Shown: piece after piece, positions 1 through 5,542 of the stretch
Layout of the letters: the number at the start of each line of letters is the position of its first letter
How positions within the stretch are numbered: the stretch's first letter is position 1
Origin: an uncultured Prevotellaceae bacterium
Lineage (GTDB): Bacteria; Bacteroidota; Bacteroidia; Bacteroidales; Bacteroidaceae
Direction: 5' to 3'
Assembly (NCBI GenBank): GCA_905202115.1
Contig: CAJKQZ010000163.1
Span: 1 to 5,542, forward strand
Length of the DNA: 5,542 bases
Position numbers and translations under genes: made by a program
Notes under the pieces: model-generated
Database searches by the model: none
What the model saw: only the letters and a program-made list of their open reading frames with translations
Told to the model about the DNA's origin: nothing

Positions 1-261
1 AACACAGACGAACTGGAATATCTCGGCACCGAACTCAAAAACATGAAGGAAATGGAGAATCTTACATACGACCGTCTGCACACCAGCGGAGAAAAAGCAC
101 TTTACCCCACTTTCGTCAACAGAGGGAACAACTTCCTGCTCGAAGAAGGCAGCCACGAACTTTTCATAATCAAGTTCAAGGCCAAGAAAGCCGGCAAATA
201 CAGTCTGAAAGCTAAAGACGGTATACTTGTAGACCGCAATCTGGGCACGGTTTCATTCTGA
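1..261 (+). CDS. C-terminal end of an unrecognised, possibly surface-exposed protein (5' end outside window)
   Basis: An open frame enters from the left edge and reads 86 codons to a TGA at 259-261. The first residues in the window are NTDELEYLGTEL, so the protein starts upstream, and the ATG at 43 is almost certainly an internal methionine. The visible part has a mixed charged segment followed by alternating hydrophobic/polar strands: HELFIIKFKAKKAGKYSLK, then KDGILVDRNLGTVSF at the very end. This strand pattern, with a 'dG.lvD.n' turn and a final hydrophobic strand, recalls the last strands of cohesin-like or Ig-like beta-sandwich modules common in Bacteroidota surface and secreted proteins. 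That is an inference from pattern only, and no catalytic motif is visible. There is no sorting signal of the type IX secretion kind that I can identify. A hairpin 30 bases after the stop fits as its terminator. The gene faces dnaX convergently. I am sure it is coding, and unsure of its family. Confidence 0.75.
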   Translation, partial: NTDELEYLGTELKNMKEMENLTYDRLHTSGEKALYPTFVNRGNNFLLEEGSHELFIIKFKAKKAGKYSLKAKDGILVDRNLGTVSF

Positions 262-291
262 GCCTAACAAGACAGATACACTCAAAACAAA

Positions 292-332
292 GCAAGCGGT
301 TGTGGAGAATTTGTTCTTCCACAATCGCTTGC
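292..332 (+). terminator. Hairpin terminator candidate for the left-edge gene
   Basis: A 15-bp stem pairs 292-306 (GCAAGCGGTTGTGGA) with 318-332 (TCCACAATCGCTTGC) around an 11-base loop. The only non-Watson-Crick pair is G299 with T325, which is a stable G.U wobble in a + strand transcript but an A.C mismatch on the other strand, so the + direction is favoured. It lies 30 bases after the stop codon of the upstream gene. The following bases (CTTATTCC) are only weakly T-rich, so it may act as a Rho-assisted terminator or a 3'-end stabiliser instead of a strong intrinsic terminator. Confidence 0.65.
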
Positions 333-340
333 CTTATTCC

Positions 341-597
341 ACCACAAACTCCACAGTTCTACAAATTCTTTCGATACCTAATGAGAATGAAACATTCGTT
401 TCCATTAATTATAAAAGAATATTCCTGCCCCTCTTTTTCTTTATTTCATATGAGCAGCCTTATGCTGCAGCAACGCTGCCACGACACAACTACAGTAGCT
501 CAGAAACAGCACTGGGCTTTTCGGAACATGACAATTTTGTCAGGTCGTTTCACCTCCCGTCAGCATTAAGGAAAAAACCTCCCGCATGTAAAAAAAA
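341..597. other. Intergenic stretch without a supported gene
   Basis: Short open frames exist here on the + strand (about 300-569 and 302-607), but they begin inside the terminator hairpin, lack a plausible start region and give low-complexity peptides rich in Phe, Ser and His with no recognisable motif. I treat the stretch as noncoding. Apart from the palindrome at 527-545 and a short direct repeat of CCTCCCG (553-559 and 578-584), I see nothing in it. Confidence 0.5.
527..545. repeat. Palindromic motif, copy A (CATGACAATTTTGTCAGGT)
   Basis: The core TGACAATTTTGTCA (529-542) is a dyad with 6-base arms TGACAA and TTGTCA around two central T residues. It matches the motif at 691-708 over CATGACAA and TGTCAGGT, so shared sequence extends beyond the palindrome itself on both sides. 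This could be a protein-binding site or a small hairpin repeat. No gene start is close by that would make it an obvious operator. Confidence 0.4.
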
Positions 598-599
598 TT

Positions 600-659
600 A
601 TCTCTGAGATATTTTAAAATATGTCTGAGATATTTTGAATTATCTCAGACATATTTTTT
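600..659. repeat. AT-rich three-unit repeat cluster (ATNTCTGAGATATTTT family)
   Basis: Three related units lie together. Unit 1 is ATCTCTGAGATATTTT (600-615), unit 2 is ATGTCTGAGATATTTT (621-636), and unit 3 is an inverted copy, AATTATCTCAGACAT (638-652). Units 1 and 2 share the 13-mer TCTGAGATATTTT at a 21-base spacing. Unit 3 can pair perfectly with unit 2 or, with one mismatch, with unit 1. A further copy of the unit 2 arm occurs at 5522-5542, so this is a repeat present at least twice in 5.5 kb. An A8 run (590-597) precedes the cluster and a T6 run (654-659) closes it. Confidence 0.7.
616..659. terminator. AT-rich, bidirectional terminator-like hairpin
   Basis: A perfect 17-bp stem pairs 616-632 (AAAATATGTCTGAGATA) with 641-657 (TATCTCAGACATATTTT) around an 8-base loop. 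On the + strand it runs straight into TTTTTT (654-659), the layout of an intrinsic terminator. On the - strand the alternative stem formed by units 3 and 1 (641-652 with 600-611, one mismatch) is followed by eight T residues (the A8 run at 590-597). It sits between convergent genes, where a bidirectional terminator is expected. The stem is AT-rich and so less stable than the two GC-richer hairpins on either side. Confidence 0.6.
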
Positions 660-690
660 CTATGGTATTTTTCAGGATACCTCAAAACCG

Positions 691-708
691 CATGACAAAA
701 TGTCAGGT
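691..708. repeat. Palindromic motif, copy B (CATGACAAAATGTCAGGT)
   Basis: A second TGACA-AAA-TGTCA dyad (693-705), with the same CA before it and GGT after it as copy A at 527-545. The two copies are about 163 bases apart and in the same orientation, and they differ only in the centre (AATTTT against AAAA). Its role is unknown. It lies outside both flanking genes and 32 bases from the dnaX terminator. Confidence 0.4.
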
Positions 709-739
709 GTATAAAAAACTATCCGAAACATCAAAAAAT

Positions 740-783
740 CCCCGAAAAGCCCCACACGATATCAAACGACTGGCTTTCCGGGG
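740..783 (-). terminator. Intrinsic terminator of dnaX
   Basis: A 12-bp stem pairs 740-751 (CCCCGAAAAGCC) with 772-783 (GGCTTTCCGGGG) around a 20-base loop. In the - strand transcript the single irregular pair (745 with 778) is a G.U wobble, and the stem is followed by ATTTTTTGA, a good U-tract. It begins 25 bases past the dnaX stop codon. Direction, position and U-tract all agree, so this is the most secure regulatory site in the window. Confidence 0.85.
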
Positions 784-808
784 ATAATTTATGATATTAC
801 GCCTTATA

Positions 809-2698
809 CTATATTATTTCAAGTTGAAAAGCGTCGTTTATTTTCGAAAGATAAGGATTTTCCTTTATCATTTTTTTAAACAACTCTGTAGAATTAAGCG
901 CCGGAGATGTTTCAGTTGCTTCCGAAATGCGGATTTTAACCCGCACATTTCTGTTATTCAGCCTTGTCTGCAAAAAATGTTCGAGACGGGGCAGCAAAGG
1001 CTGCATGAATTTCTCAACTTGCGGGTTTTCCACTGTTATTATCACTCCGCCGTCGGCAACCAGCTCCGGTTTCATACCTTTCATACGCCCTGCAACATCG
1101 CTCTCCTCGACAGGCAGATTTTCTGCGAACTGAAGCCATGCTACCGAAAACTTACTCTCGTCGTAGCTATCGAGGCCTATCGAATTATCCGGCACAGGCG
1201 AAACGTTTCCAACCTGCTGCGCAGGCGCTCCCGCAGGAGAATCACCTCCTTTGCTCTGCATTTGCAACCCGCGAATGGAAGTAACGCTTATCACATTCGG
1301 TTTCTTTGCCGTTTGAACCGGCTGCAAAGGCCTACGCGGCTGAGCCGGATTATAATTAGACGCCGACGCGGAAGAAATATTCTCGGCTAAATTCCCCTGC
1401 GTGGAAACTGTGCTTTCCGACATGCCGGCCGAAGGCTTGGAAATATCAACCGCCGAATTATTTTCGCCAGTCGGCAACTGAGTCGGCTGCACCGCATTCT
1501 GCGGTGCGGCTTTCTGAGTTTCCTTGAATATGCTTTTAAGCGTTTTTGAGGTTCTTTCCTGCTTTACAGCCGGAAGAGGGTCATCCGAAGAAGCCTCGCC
1601 ACCCTCCTGCACAGCCTGTATGATCTCGATAAGAGTTATCTCTACAAGCAGACGTTTGTTGCGGCTCATCCGATAGTTCAGATCGCAATCGTTACAAAGC
1701 TTCAAAGCCTTATAAACAAACTTGATATTACAGCGCAGGGCCTGCTCTCGATAACGCTCGGCCACTTGCTTCGAAACTCCGAGCAAAGGAACCGTCGCTG
1801 CGTCGAAACAAACCAGCAGATTGCGCATGTGCTTCGCCAGGCCTCCAATGAAAGTTCCTCCGTCGAAACCTTTGCCTACTATCTCGTCGAAAGTAAGAAG
1901 AGTTTTTGAAATATCACGTTTGAGAAACAAGTCGGTAAGAGCAAAGAAATAGTCGTAATCCAATATATTGAGGTTCCTTATTACCTGCTGATAAGTAATG
2001 TCTCCGTTTGTAAAGATTACTTCCTGGTCGAACGTGGAAAGAGCGTCGCGCATTCCTCCGTCGGCCTTCTCGGCAATAACGCGCAACGCTTCGTCTTCGT
2101 ACTTCAAGCCCTCATTGTCGGCTATTTTTTTTAGTTGCCCCACTATATCATCGATTTCTATGCGTTTGAAATCGTAAATCTGGCAACGGCTCAGAATAGT
2201 GGGGATTATTTTCTGCTTTTCTGTGGTTGCAAGTATGAAAATAACATACGAAGGAGGTTCTTCAAGCGTTTTAAGAAACGCGTTGAACGCTCCGGACGAA
2301 AGCATATGCACCTCATCGATGATAAAGACCTTATATTTTCCTGTCTGAGGCGGAATTCGCACCTGTTCGATAAGGTCGCGAATGTTTTCAACGGAATTGT
2401 TCGACGCCGCGTCTAGCTCATGAATGTTAAGGCTTCGACCCTCATCGAACGAACGGCAGCTTTCGCATTCATTGCACGCCTCTCCCGACGGCAAACGGTG
2501 TTCACAATTAATTGTCTTGGCAAAAATACGCGCACAAGTCGTCTTACCCACTCCGCGAGGGCCGCAGAACAAATATGCATGGGCTAATTTCCCGCTCGTG
2601 ATAGCGTTGCACAAAGTTTGGGTGAGAGCTTTCTGCCCTACAACGTCATCGAATGTCGTAGGGCGGTACTTGCGTGCCGATACAATGTAATTGCTCAT
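809..2698 (-). CDS. dnaX: DNA polymerase III clamp-loader subunit gamma/tau (DnaX)
   Basis: This protein is the ATPase of the clamp loader, which opens the beta sliding clamp and sets it on primed DNA; in its tau form it also ties the polymerase cores together at the fork. The 629-residue product has the family's opening (YIVSARKYRPTTFDDVVGQ), Walker A GPRGVGKT (46-53), the four zinc-binding cysteines C65, C75, C78 and C81, Walker B with DEVH (128-131), the sensor 1 region ATTE (157-160), the SRC arginine-finger motif (170-172) and sensor 2 GGMRDAL (214-220). A helical collar domain covers about 235-365, followed by a Pro/Gln/Ser-rich linker (about 366-510) and a C-terminal domain (about 511-629), so it is full-length and tau-like. 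ATG at 2698 is chosen because an in-frame TAA lies at 2702-2704 and the sequence before it is AT-rich without a Shine-Dalgarno site, as usual in Bacteroidota. It follows ftsK by 99 bases. No classic A AAA AAG frameshift site was seen at the collar/linker border, so a separate short gamma form is not predicted. Confidence 0.97.
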   Translation of the reverse strand: MSNYIVSARKYRPTTFDDVVGQKALTQTLCNAITSGKLAHAYLFCGPRGVGKTTCARIFAKTINCEHRLPSGEACNECESCRSFDEGRSLNIHELDAASNNSVENIRDLIEQVRIPPQTGKYKVFIIDEVHMLSSGAFNAFLKTLEEPPSYVIFILATTEKQKIIPTILSRCQIYDFKRIEIDDIVGQLKKIADNEGLKYEDEALRVIAEKADGGMRDALSTFDQEVIFTNGDITYQQVIRNLNILDYDYFFALTDLFLKRDISKTLLTFDEIVGKGFDGGTFIGGLAKHMRNLLVCFDAATVPLLGVSKQVAERYREQALRCNIKFVYKALKLCNDCDLNYRMSRNKRLLVEITLIEIIQAVQEGGEASSDDPLPAVKQERTSKTLKSIFKETQKAAPQNAVQPTQLPTGENNSAVDISKPSAGMSESTVSTQGNLAENISSASASNYNPAQPRRPLQPVQTAKKPNVISVTSIRGLQMQSKGGDSPAGAPAQQVGNVSPVPDNSIGLDSYDESKFSVAWLQFAENLPVEESDVAGRMKGMKPELVADGGVIITVENPQVEKFMQPLLPRLEHFLQTRLNNRNVRVKIRISEATETSPALNSTELFKKMIKENPYLSKINDAFQLEII

Positions 2699-2762
2699 AT
2701 TTTAAATGCTTATTTTCTTTTCTATAAATTATATGATCGTATTTCCCTAAGGCTTGTCGCCG

Positions 2763-2782
2763 ACGGTAACCTGCCTTACCGT
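2763..2782. other. Small hairpin in the ftsK-dnaX spacer
   Basis: ACGGTAA (2763-2769) pairs with TTACCGT (2776-2782) around the 6-base loop CCTGCC, a perfect 7-bp stem. Neither side carries a T-run, so it does not look like an intrinsic terminator. Two competing pairings overlap it: AAGGC (2749-2753) with GCCTT (2773-2777), and GTCG with CGAC around one base (2756-2764). It could mark an RNA processing or pausing site between ftsK and dnaX, or be chance. No clear TAnnTTTG promoter element was found in the 99-base spacer on the - strand. Confidence 0.4.
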
Positions 2783-2797
2783 TAGAATACACGTATC

Positions 2798-5218
2798 TCA
2801 GGCGTTATTCAGCTTCATCTCAAGGTCGGAAGTCGTGGAACAAAGCACTTCCCGAGGCTTGCTTCCGTTTTGCGGCCCTACAATTCCGGCATTCTCAAGC
2901 TGATCCATGATTCTTCCCGCACGATTGTATCCTATCGAGAACTTGCGCTGAATCAAAGACGTGGAGCCCTGTCCCGTTTCTACTACAACTCTCGCCGCCT
3001 CCTCAAAAAGAGGATCGCGGTGCTCACTGTCACTGTCTGAAGAAAACATTTTATTATCCGACTCTGGCATAGGAACATCCGGAAGCATAAAAGCCGAAGT
3101 ATATCCCTGTTGTTTCGCTATATAACTGGTTATTCCTTCAACCTCGGGAGTATCTATAAATGCGCATTGCACGCGCACGGGCTCTCCGCTCGATACGTAA
3201 AGCATGTCGCCGCGCCCGATAAGCTGATTAGCCCCTGTTCCGTCGAGTATCGTACGCGAGTCAACGGCCGACGCCACCTTGAAGGCTATACGTGCGGGGA
3301 AGTTGGCCTTTATTGTTCCGGTTATAATATTGGTAGTCGGGCGCTGCGTCGCTATTATCATGTGAATTCCGACGGCGCGCGCCAGCTGTGCTATACGTGC
3401 GATAGGAGTCTCGATGTTCTTTCCCGCTGTCATTATCAGGTCTCCGAACTCATCGATCACTACAACTATATAAGGCATATAGCGGTGTCCGTTCTCGGGA
3501 TTCAATACTCTGGAACAGAATTTCGCGTTATATTCTTTTATATTACGCACTCTGGCACGTTTGAGCAGGTCATAGCGCGTATCCATTTCCTTACAGATAC
3601 TGTTCAGCGTATATATGACGCGATCGGTATCGGTAATCACCGGATCGGCATTCTCGTCGGGAACTTTCGCGAGGAAATGGTTCTCGAGCGAAGAATATAT
3701 GCTGAACTCCACTTTTTTCGGGTCGACCAGAACCAATTTCAGCTCGGCAGGATGTTTTCTATAAAGAAGCGAGGTAATTATCGCGTTAAGTCCCACCGAC
3801 TTTCCTTGTCCTGTTGCTCCGGCCACGAGAAGGTGCGGAAGTTTTGCGAGGTCGAACATGAAAGCGTCGTCGGTAATGGTCTTTCCCAATGCCACTGGAA
3901 GCTCGGCATTGAAATTCCTGAATTTTTCGCTGCACAAAATGCTTTCCATAGACACGATTCTCGGGTTTCGATTGGGCACCTCTATTCCTATAGTACCTTT
4001 TCCTGGAATCGGAGCTATTATGCGAATGCCCAAAGCACGAAGCGACAGAGCCATATCGTCTTCAAGATTTCTTATTTTGGCAATACGTACGCCCCGCGCC
4101 GGAGTTATTTCATACAATGTCACCGTAGGGCCGACAGTGGCCGTTATACTCGAAATCTCGACGCCGAAATTTTTCAGACTGTTTATAATACGTTCTTCAT
4201 TAGCCTTTTGTTCCACCTTATCGACAGACACACGATCGCTTTCGTAATGGTTAAGCAAAGAGACTGGAGGGAAATTGTAATACTCAAGGTCAAGACGCGG
4301 ATTATAAACCTCCGCCTCATCCCCTTTTTCATCTTCGTTGCTTTCCGTCTCAGGCTCAGTCTTGCGGCGTAACGGCTCATCCGGCGATATCGGCCTTTTA
4401 TCGTTCTCATTGCCGGCGGCTTCGTCTTCCTCATATTGACTATCGGACAACGCACCTGTTTCCGATTCGGCTCTTTCGCCAGAATCCGTTCCACGCTGTC
4501 CGGCATAATCTCCGCATTCTCCGCCGTTTGCCTCTACAGCCTGCGAAGAATTACGCATACACATGCTTATGGGCTTTTTCACACCCGACGCAGCTTTTTT
4601 GATAACACGCACTGTCTCGTCCGACAAGTAAACAAGATAAGCAACCGCAGTGATAAACAAAATGATGACTATACCGGGAGCACCTACCTCGCTATAAAGG
4701 AAATCACACACAAACTGACCGTGTTTTCCTCCGGGAAGAAAAAACAGGCTGTTCAATATGTGCTGAGGCATGAAGAACTGCAAGGCCACAGAAAGCCAAA
4801 TCATAAGGAAAGCAAAGTTTGCAAACCATTTCCAAAGTCTTATATGACCGGCATTCATAAGCCTCATGCCCGCAAAAATCATGAAAACGGGAATGAAAAC
4901 CGAAGCCATTCCGAAGCAATCGTTTATAAGATAATACGCCGTCCTTGCACCGAGCGAGCCTGCATAATTGCTCATCATCCGGCGGGAACTGTCGCCCACA
5001 TAATGATAATTCTCTATAACGCTCTGGTCTGAAGCTCCGGTTATGAAAAACGAAACGAAAGACAATATTATATACAAAGAAGCGAGCAACAATACAAGAC
5101 CTATCAGAAAGCACACATTCTCACCCGAGAACAATGATTTTTCCTTTTTTGCCGTATTTGAGGCAGTAGCAGCCGGTTTGTTTTTCTTTTTCCTCGTATT
5201 ATTACTCTTTTTTACCAT
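2798..5218 (-). CDS. ftsK: Septal DNA translocase FtsK/SpoIIIE
   Basis: FtsK is a membrane-anchored hexameric motor that pumps chromosomal DNA across the closing septum and, in studied species, activates XerCD recombination at dif. The 806-residue product has a Lys-rich cytoplasmic tip (1-30), then about four membrane segments (roughly 34-59, 96-120, 130-149 and 180-198). A short, acidic, Glu/Asp/Ser-rich linker (about 220-305) leads to the alpha domain (about 335-430) and the RecA-like beta motor. Motor motifs are Walker A GATGQGKS (467-474), Walker B IVVVIDEFGDL (584-594, acidic pair D589/E590) and ATQRPTTNIITGTIKANFPARI (623-644 region). The C-terminal winged-helix gamma domain, which reads KOPS-type DNA signals, spans about 737-795 (IGYNRAGRIMDQLENAGIVG). 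ATG at 5218 is favoured because an in-frame TAA occurs at 5228-5230. Its linker is far shorter than that of E. coli FtsK (1329 residues), which is normal for Bacteroidota. The stop is TGA at 2798-2800. All key residues are intact. Confidence 0.97.
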   Translation of the reverse strand: MVKKSNNTRKKKNKPAATASNTAKKEKSLFSGENVCFLIGLVLLLASLYIILSFVSFFITGASDQSVIENYHYVGDSSRRMMSNYAGSLGARTAYYLINDCFGMASVFIPVFMIFAGMRLMNAGHIRLWKWFANFAFLMIWLSVALQFFMPQHILNSLFFLPGGKHGQFVCDFLYSEVGAPGIVIILFITAVAYLVYLSDETVRVIKKAASGVKKPISMCMRNSSQAVEANGGECGDYAGQRGTDSGERAESETGALSDSQYEEDEAAGNENDKRPISPDEPLRRKTEPETESNEDEKGDEAEVYNPRLDLEYYNFPPVSLLNHYESDRVSVDKVEQKANEERIINSLKNFGVEISSITATVGPTVTLYEITPARGVRIAKIRNLEDDMALSLRALGIRIIAPIPGKGTIGIEVPNRNPRIVSMESILCSEKFRNFNAELPVALGKTITDDAFMFDLAKLPHLLVAGATGQGKSVGLNAIITSLLYRKHPAELKLVLVDPKKVEFSIYSSLENHFLAKVPDENADPVITDTDRVIYTLNSICKEMDTRYDLLKRARVRNIKEYNAKFCSRVLNPENGHRYMPYIVVVIDEFGDLIMTAGKNIETPIARIAQLARAVGIHMIIATQRPTTNIITGTIKANFPARIAFKVASAVDSRTILDGTGANQLIGRGDMLYVSSGEPVRVQCAFIDTPEVEGITSYIAKQQGYTSAFMLPDVPMPESDNKMFSSDSDSEHRDPLFEEAARVVVETGQGSTSLIQRKFSIGYNRAGRIMDQLENAGIVGPQNGSKPREVLCSTTSDLEMKLNNA

Positions 5219-5251
5219 ATAATTTATTTACGTATTTCGGAATCAATTTCG

Positions 5252-5259
5252 CAAAGTTA
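5252..5259 (-). promoter_or_regulatory. Candidate Bacteroidota -7 promoter element for ftsK
   Basis: On the - strand this reads TAACTTTG, an exact match to the TAnnTTTG element bound by the Bacteroidota primary sigma factor. Transcription would begin about 7 bases on, giving a leader of roughly 25-30 bases before the ATG at 5218. A TTG that could serve as the -33 element lies upstream (CAA at 5275-5277 on the + strand), but the 15-base spacing is shorter than the usual 19-21, so the upstream half is weak. Confidence 0.5.
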
Positions 5260-5521
5260 AGAAATTCTTCGCGGCAAGAGGGATATAACGCCCGTTTTTT
5301 CGCAAGTGCGGCAAAACAGAAAACTCACAAAAAAACACCCGTTAGAAAAATCGGGACAGGCACGGAACCTCGCGCAATTTTTCCGGAACCCATTCCGCAG
5401 CCTCACGCACGTAAAAAGAAATCACAGCCTCGCATATAATCCGCACAGCCCGGCCGGCATAGTTTACAGACAAAAACGGTCAGCGGTCAAGCACTTGAAA
5501 ATCAGCAGGTGTATATGTAGC
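5260..5521. other. Upstream region of ftsK without a supported gene
   Basis: One short + strand frame (5306-5536, 76 codons) is rich in Lys, Arg and His, shows no motif, and runs into the repeat arm at the right edge, so I do not call it. No tRNA cloverleaf, riboswitch-like fold or terminator could be recognised. Minor features are a CCGGCCGG palindrome near 5449-5456 and a short tandem GGTCAGCGGTCA near 5478-5489. The neighbouring gene to the right is outside the window. Confidence 0.45.
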
Positions 5522-5542
5522 AAAAAATATGTCTGAGATATT
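5522..5542. repeat. Edge-truncated copy of the AT-rich terminator-like repeat arm
   Basis: The last 21 bases contain AAAATATGTCTGAGATATT (5524-5542), identical to 616-634 in the cluster at the left. Bases 5522-5540 are also the exact reverse complement of 641-659, including the T6 tract. The window ends inside the unit, so the partner arm, if present, lies to the right. By analogy with the left cluster this is probably one half of another hairpin, perhaps the terminator of the next gene. Confidence 0.7.

Noticed and set aside
300..607. Two overlapping short + strand open frames (300-569 and 302-607)
   Set aside because: Both start within the terminator hairpin of the upstream gene, overlap in different frames, show no motif, and the longer one ends in the AT-rich repeat.
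600..659. Possible CRISPR-like or tandem repeat array
   Set aside because: There are only three units, one inverted, with spacings of a few bases and no unique spacers; hairpin/terminator architecture explains it better.
791..1390. A 199-codon open frame on the + strand, antisense to the dnaX 3' half
   Set aside because: It covers the low-complexity linker and C-terminal domain of dnaX on the opposite strand, gives an Arg/Phe/His-rich peptide without motifs, and starts between the dnaX terminator and its stop codon.
1540..1560. Programmed frameshift site for a DnaX gamma form near the collar/linker border
   Set aside because: The coding strand has only TCA AAA ACG here, which does not fit the X XXY YYZ slippery pattern, and no downstream stem was evident. 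I found no other candidate in that part of dnaX.
3110..4372. A 420-codon open frame on the + strand, antisense to ftsK
   Set aside because: It lies wholly inside ftsK, whose frame encodes every expected motif. The antisense product is rich in Arg, His, Tyr and Cys, has no recognisable domain and no plausible start region; it is a by-product of ftsK codon composition.
5438..5500. Possible tRNA or structured RNA around the CCGGCCGG palindrome
   Set aside because: No acceptor stem, T-loop or CCA-like end could be traced, and the inverted repeat is too short to stand alone.
5306..5536. A 76-codon + strand open frame upstream of ftsK
   Set aside because: It has a basic composition without motifs, no convincing start region, and runs into the repeat arm at the right edge.

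Overview
The window looks like chromosomal core sequence from a member of the Bacteroidota, probably Bacteroidales. The evidence is the Bacteroidota-style forms of DnaX and FtsK, a TAnnTTTG-type promoter element ahead of ftsK, AT-rich start regions without a Shine-Dalgarno sequence, and moderate GC content. I see no mobile element, CRISPR array, tRNA, rRNA or defence system. The species cannot be named from this sequence.

Layout, left to right. (1) 1-261, + strand: the last 86 codons of a gene that begins outside the window. Its tail looks like a beta-sandwich of a secreted or surface protein, but I do not recognise the family. (2) 262-808: a 547-base intergenic stretch between two convergent genes. 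It holds a hairpin terminator for the left gene, a pair of near-identical TGACA/TGTCA palindromes, an AT-rich three-unit repeat that forms a bidirectional terminator-like hairpin, and an intrinsic terminator for dnaX. (3) 809-2698, - strand: dnaX, the clamp-loader tau/gamma subunit of DNA polymerase III. (4) 2699-2797: a 99-base spacer with a small hairpin. (5) 2798-5218, - strand: ftsK, the membrane-anchored DNA translocase of the division septum. (6) 5219-5542: the ftsK upstream region, with a promoter candidate close to the start codon. At the extreme right edge is a copy of the AT-rich repeat arm found 4.9 kb away.

ftsK and dnaX lie in the same direction with a short gap, and no good promoter is visible between them. 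They may be read together from the ftsK promoter and end at the terminator at 740-783. Functionally they pair chromosome replication (DnaX organises the replisome and loads the sliding clamp) with terminal chromosome segregation (FtsK pumps DNA through the septum).

The coding content is ordinary housekeeping. The points worth a second look are all noncoding: the repeat that appears on both sides of the ftsK-dnaX block, the two matching palindromes, and the alternative pairings inside the repeat cluster. I found no convincing evidence of a new multi-gene system here.
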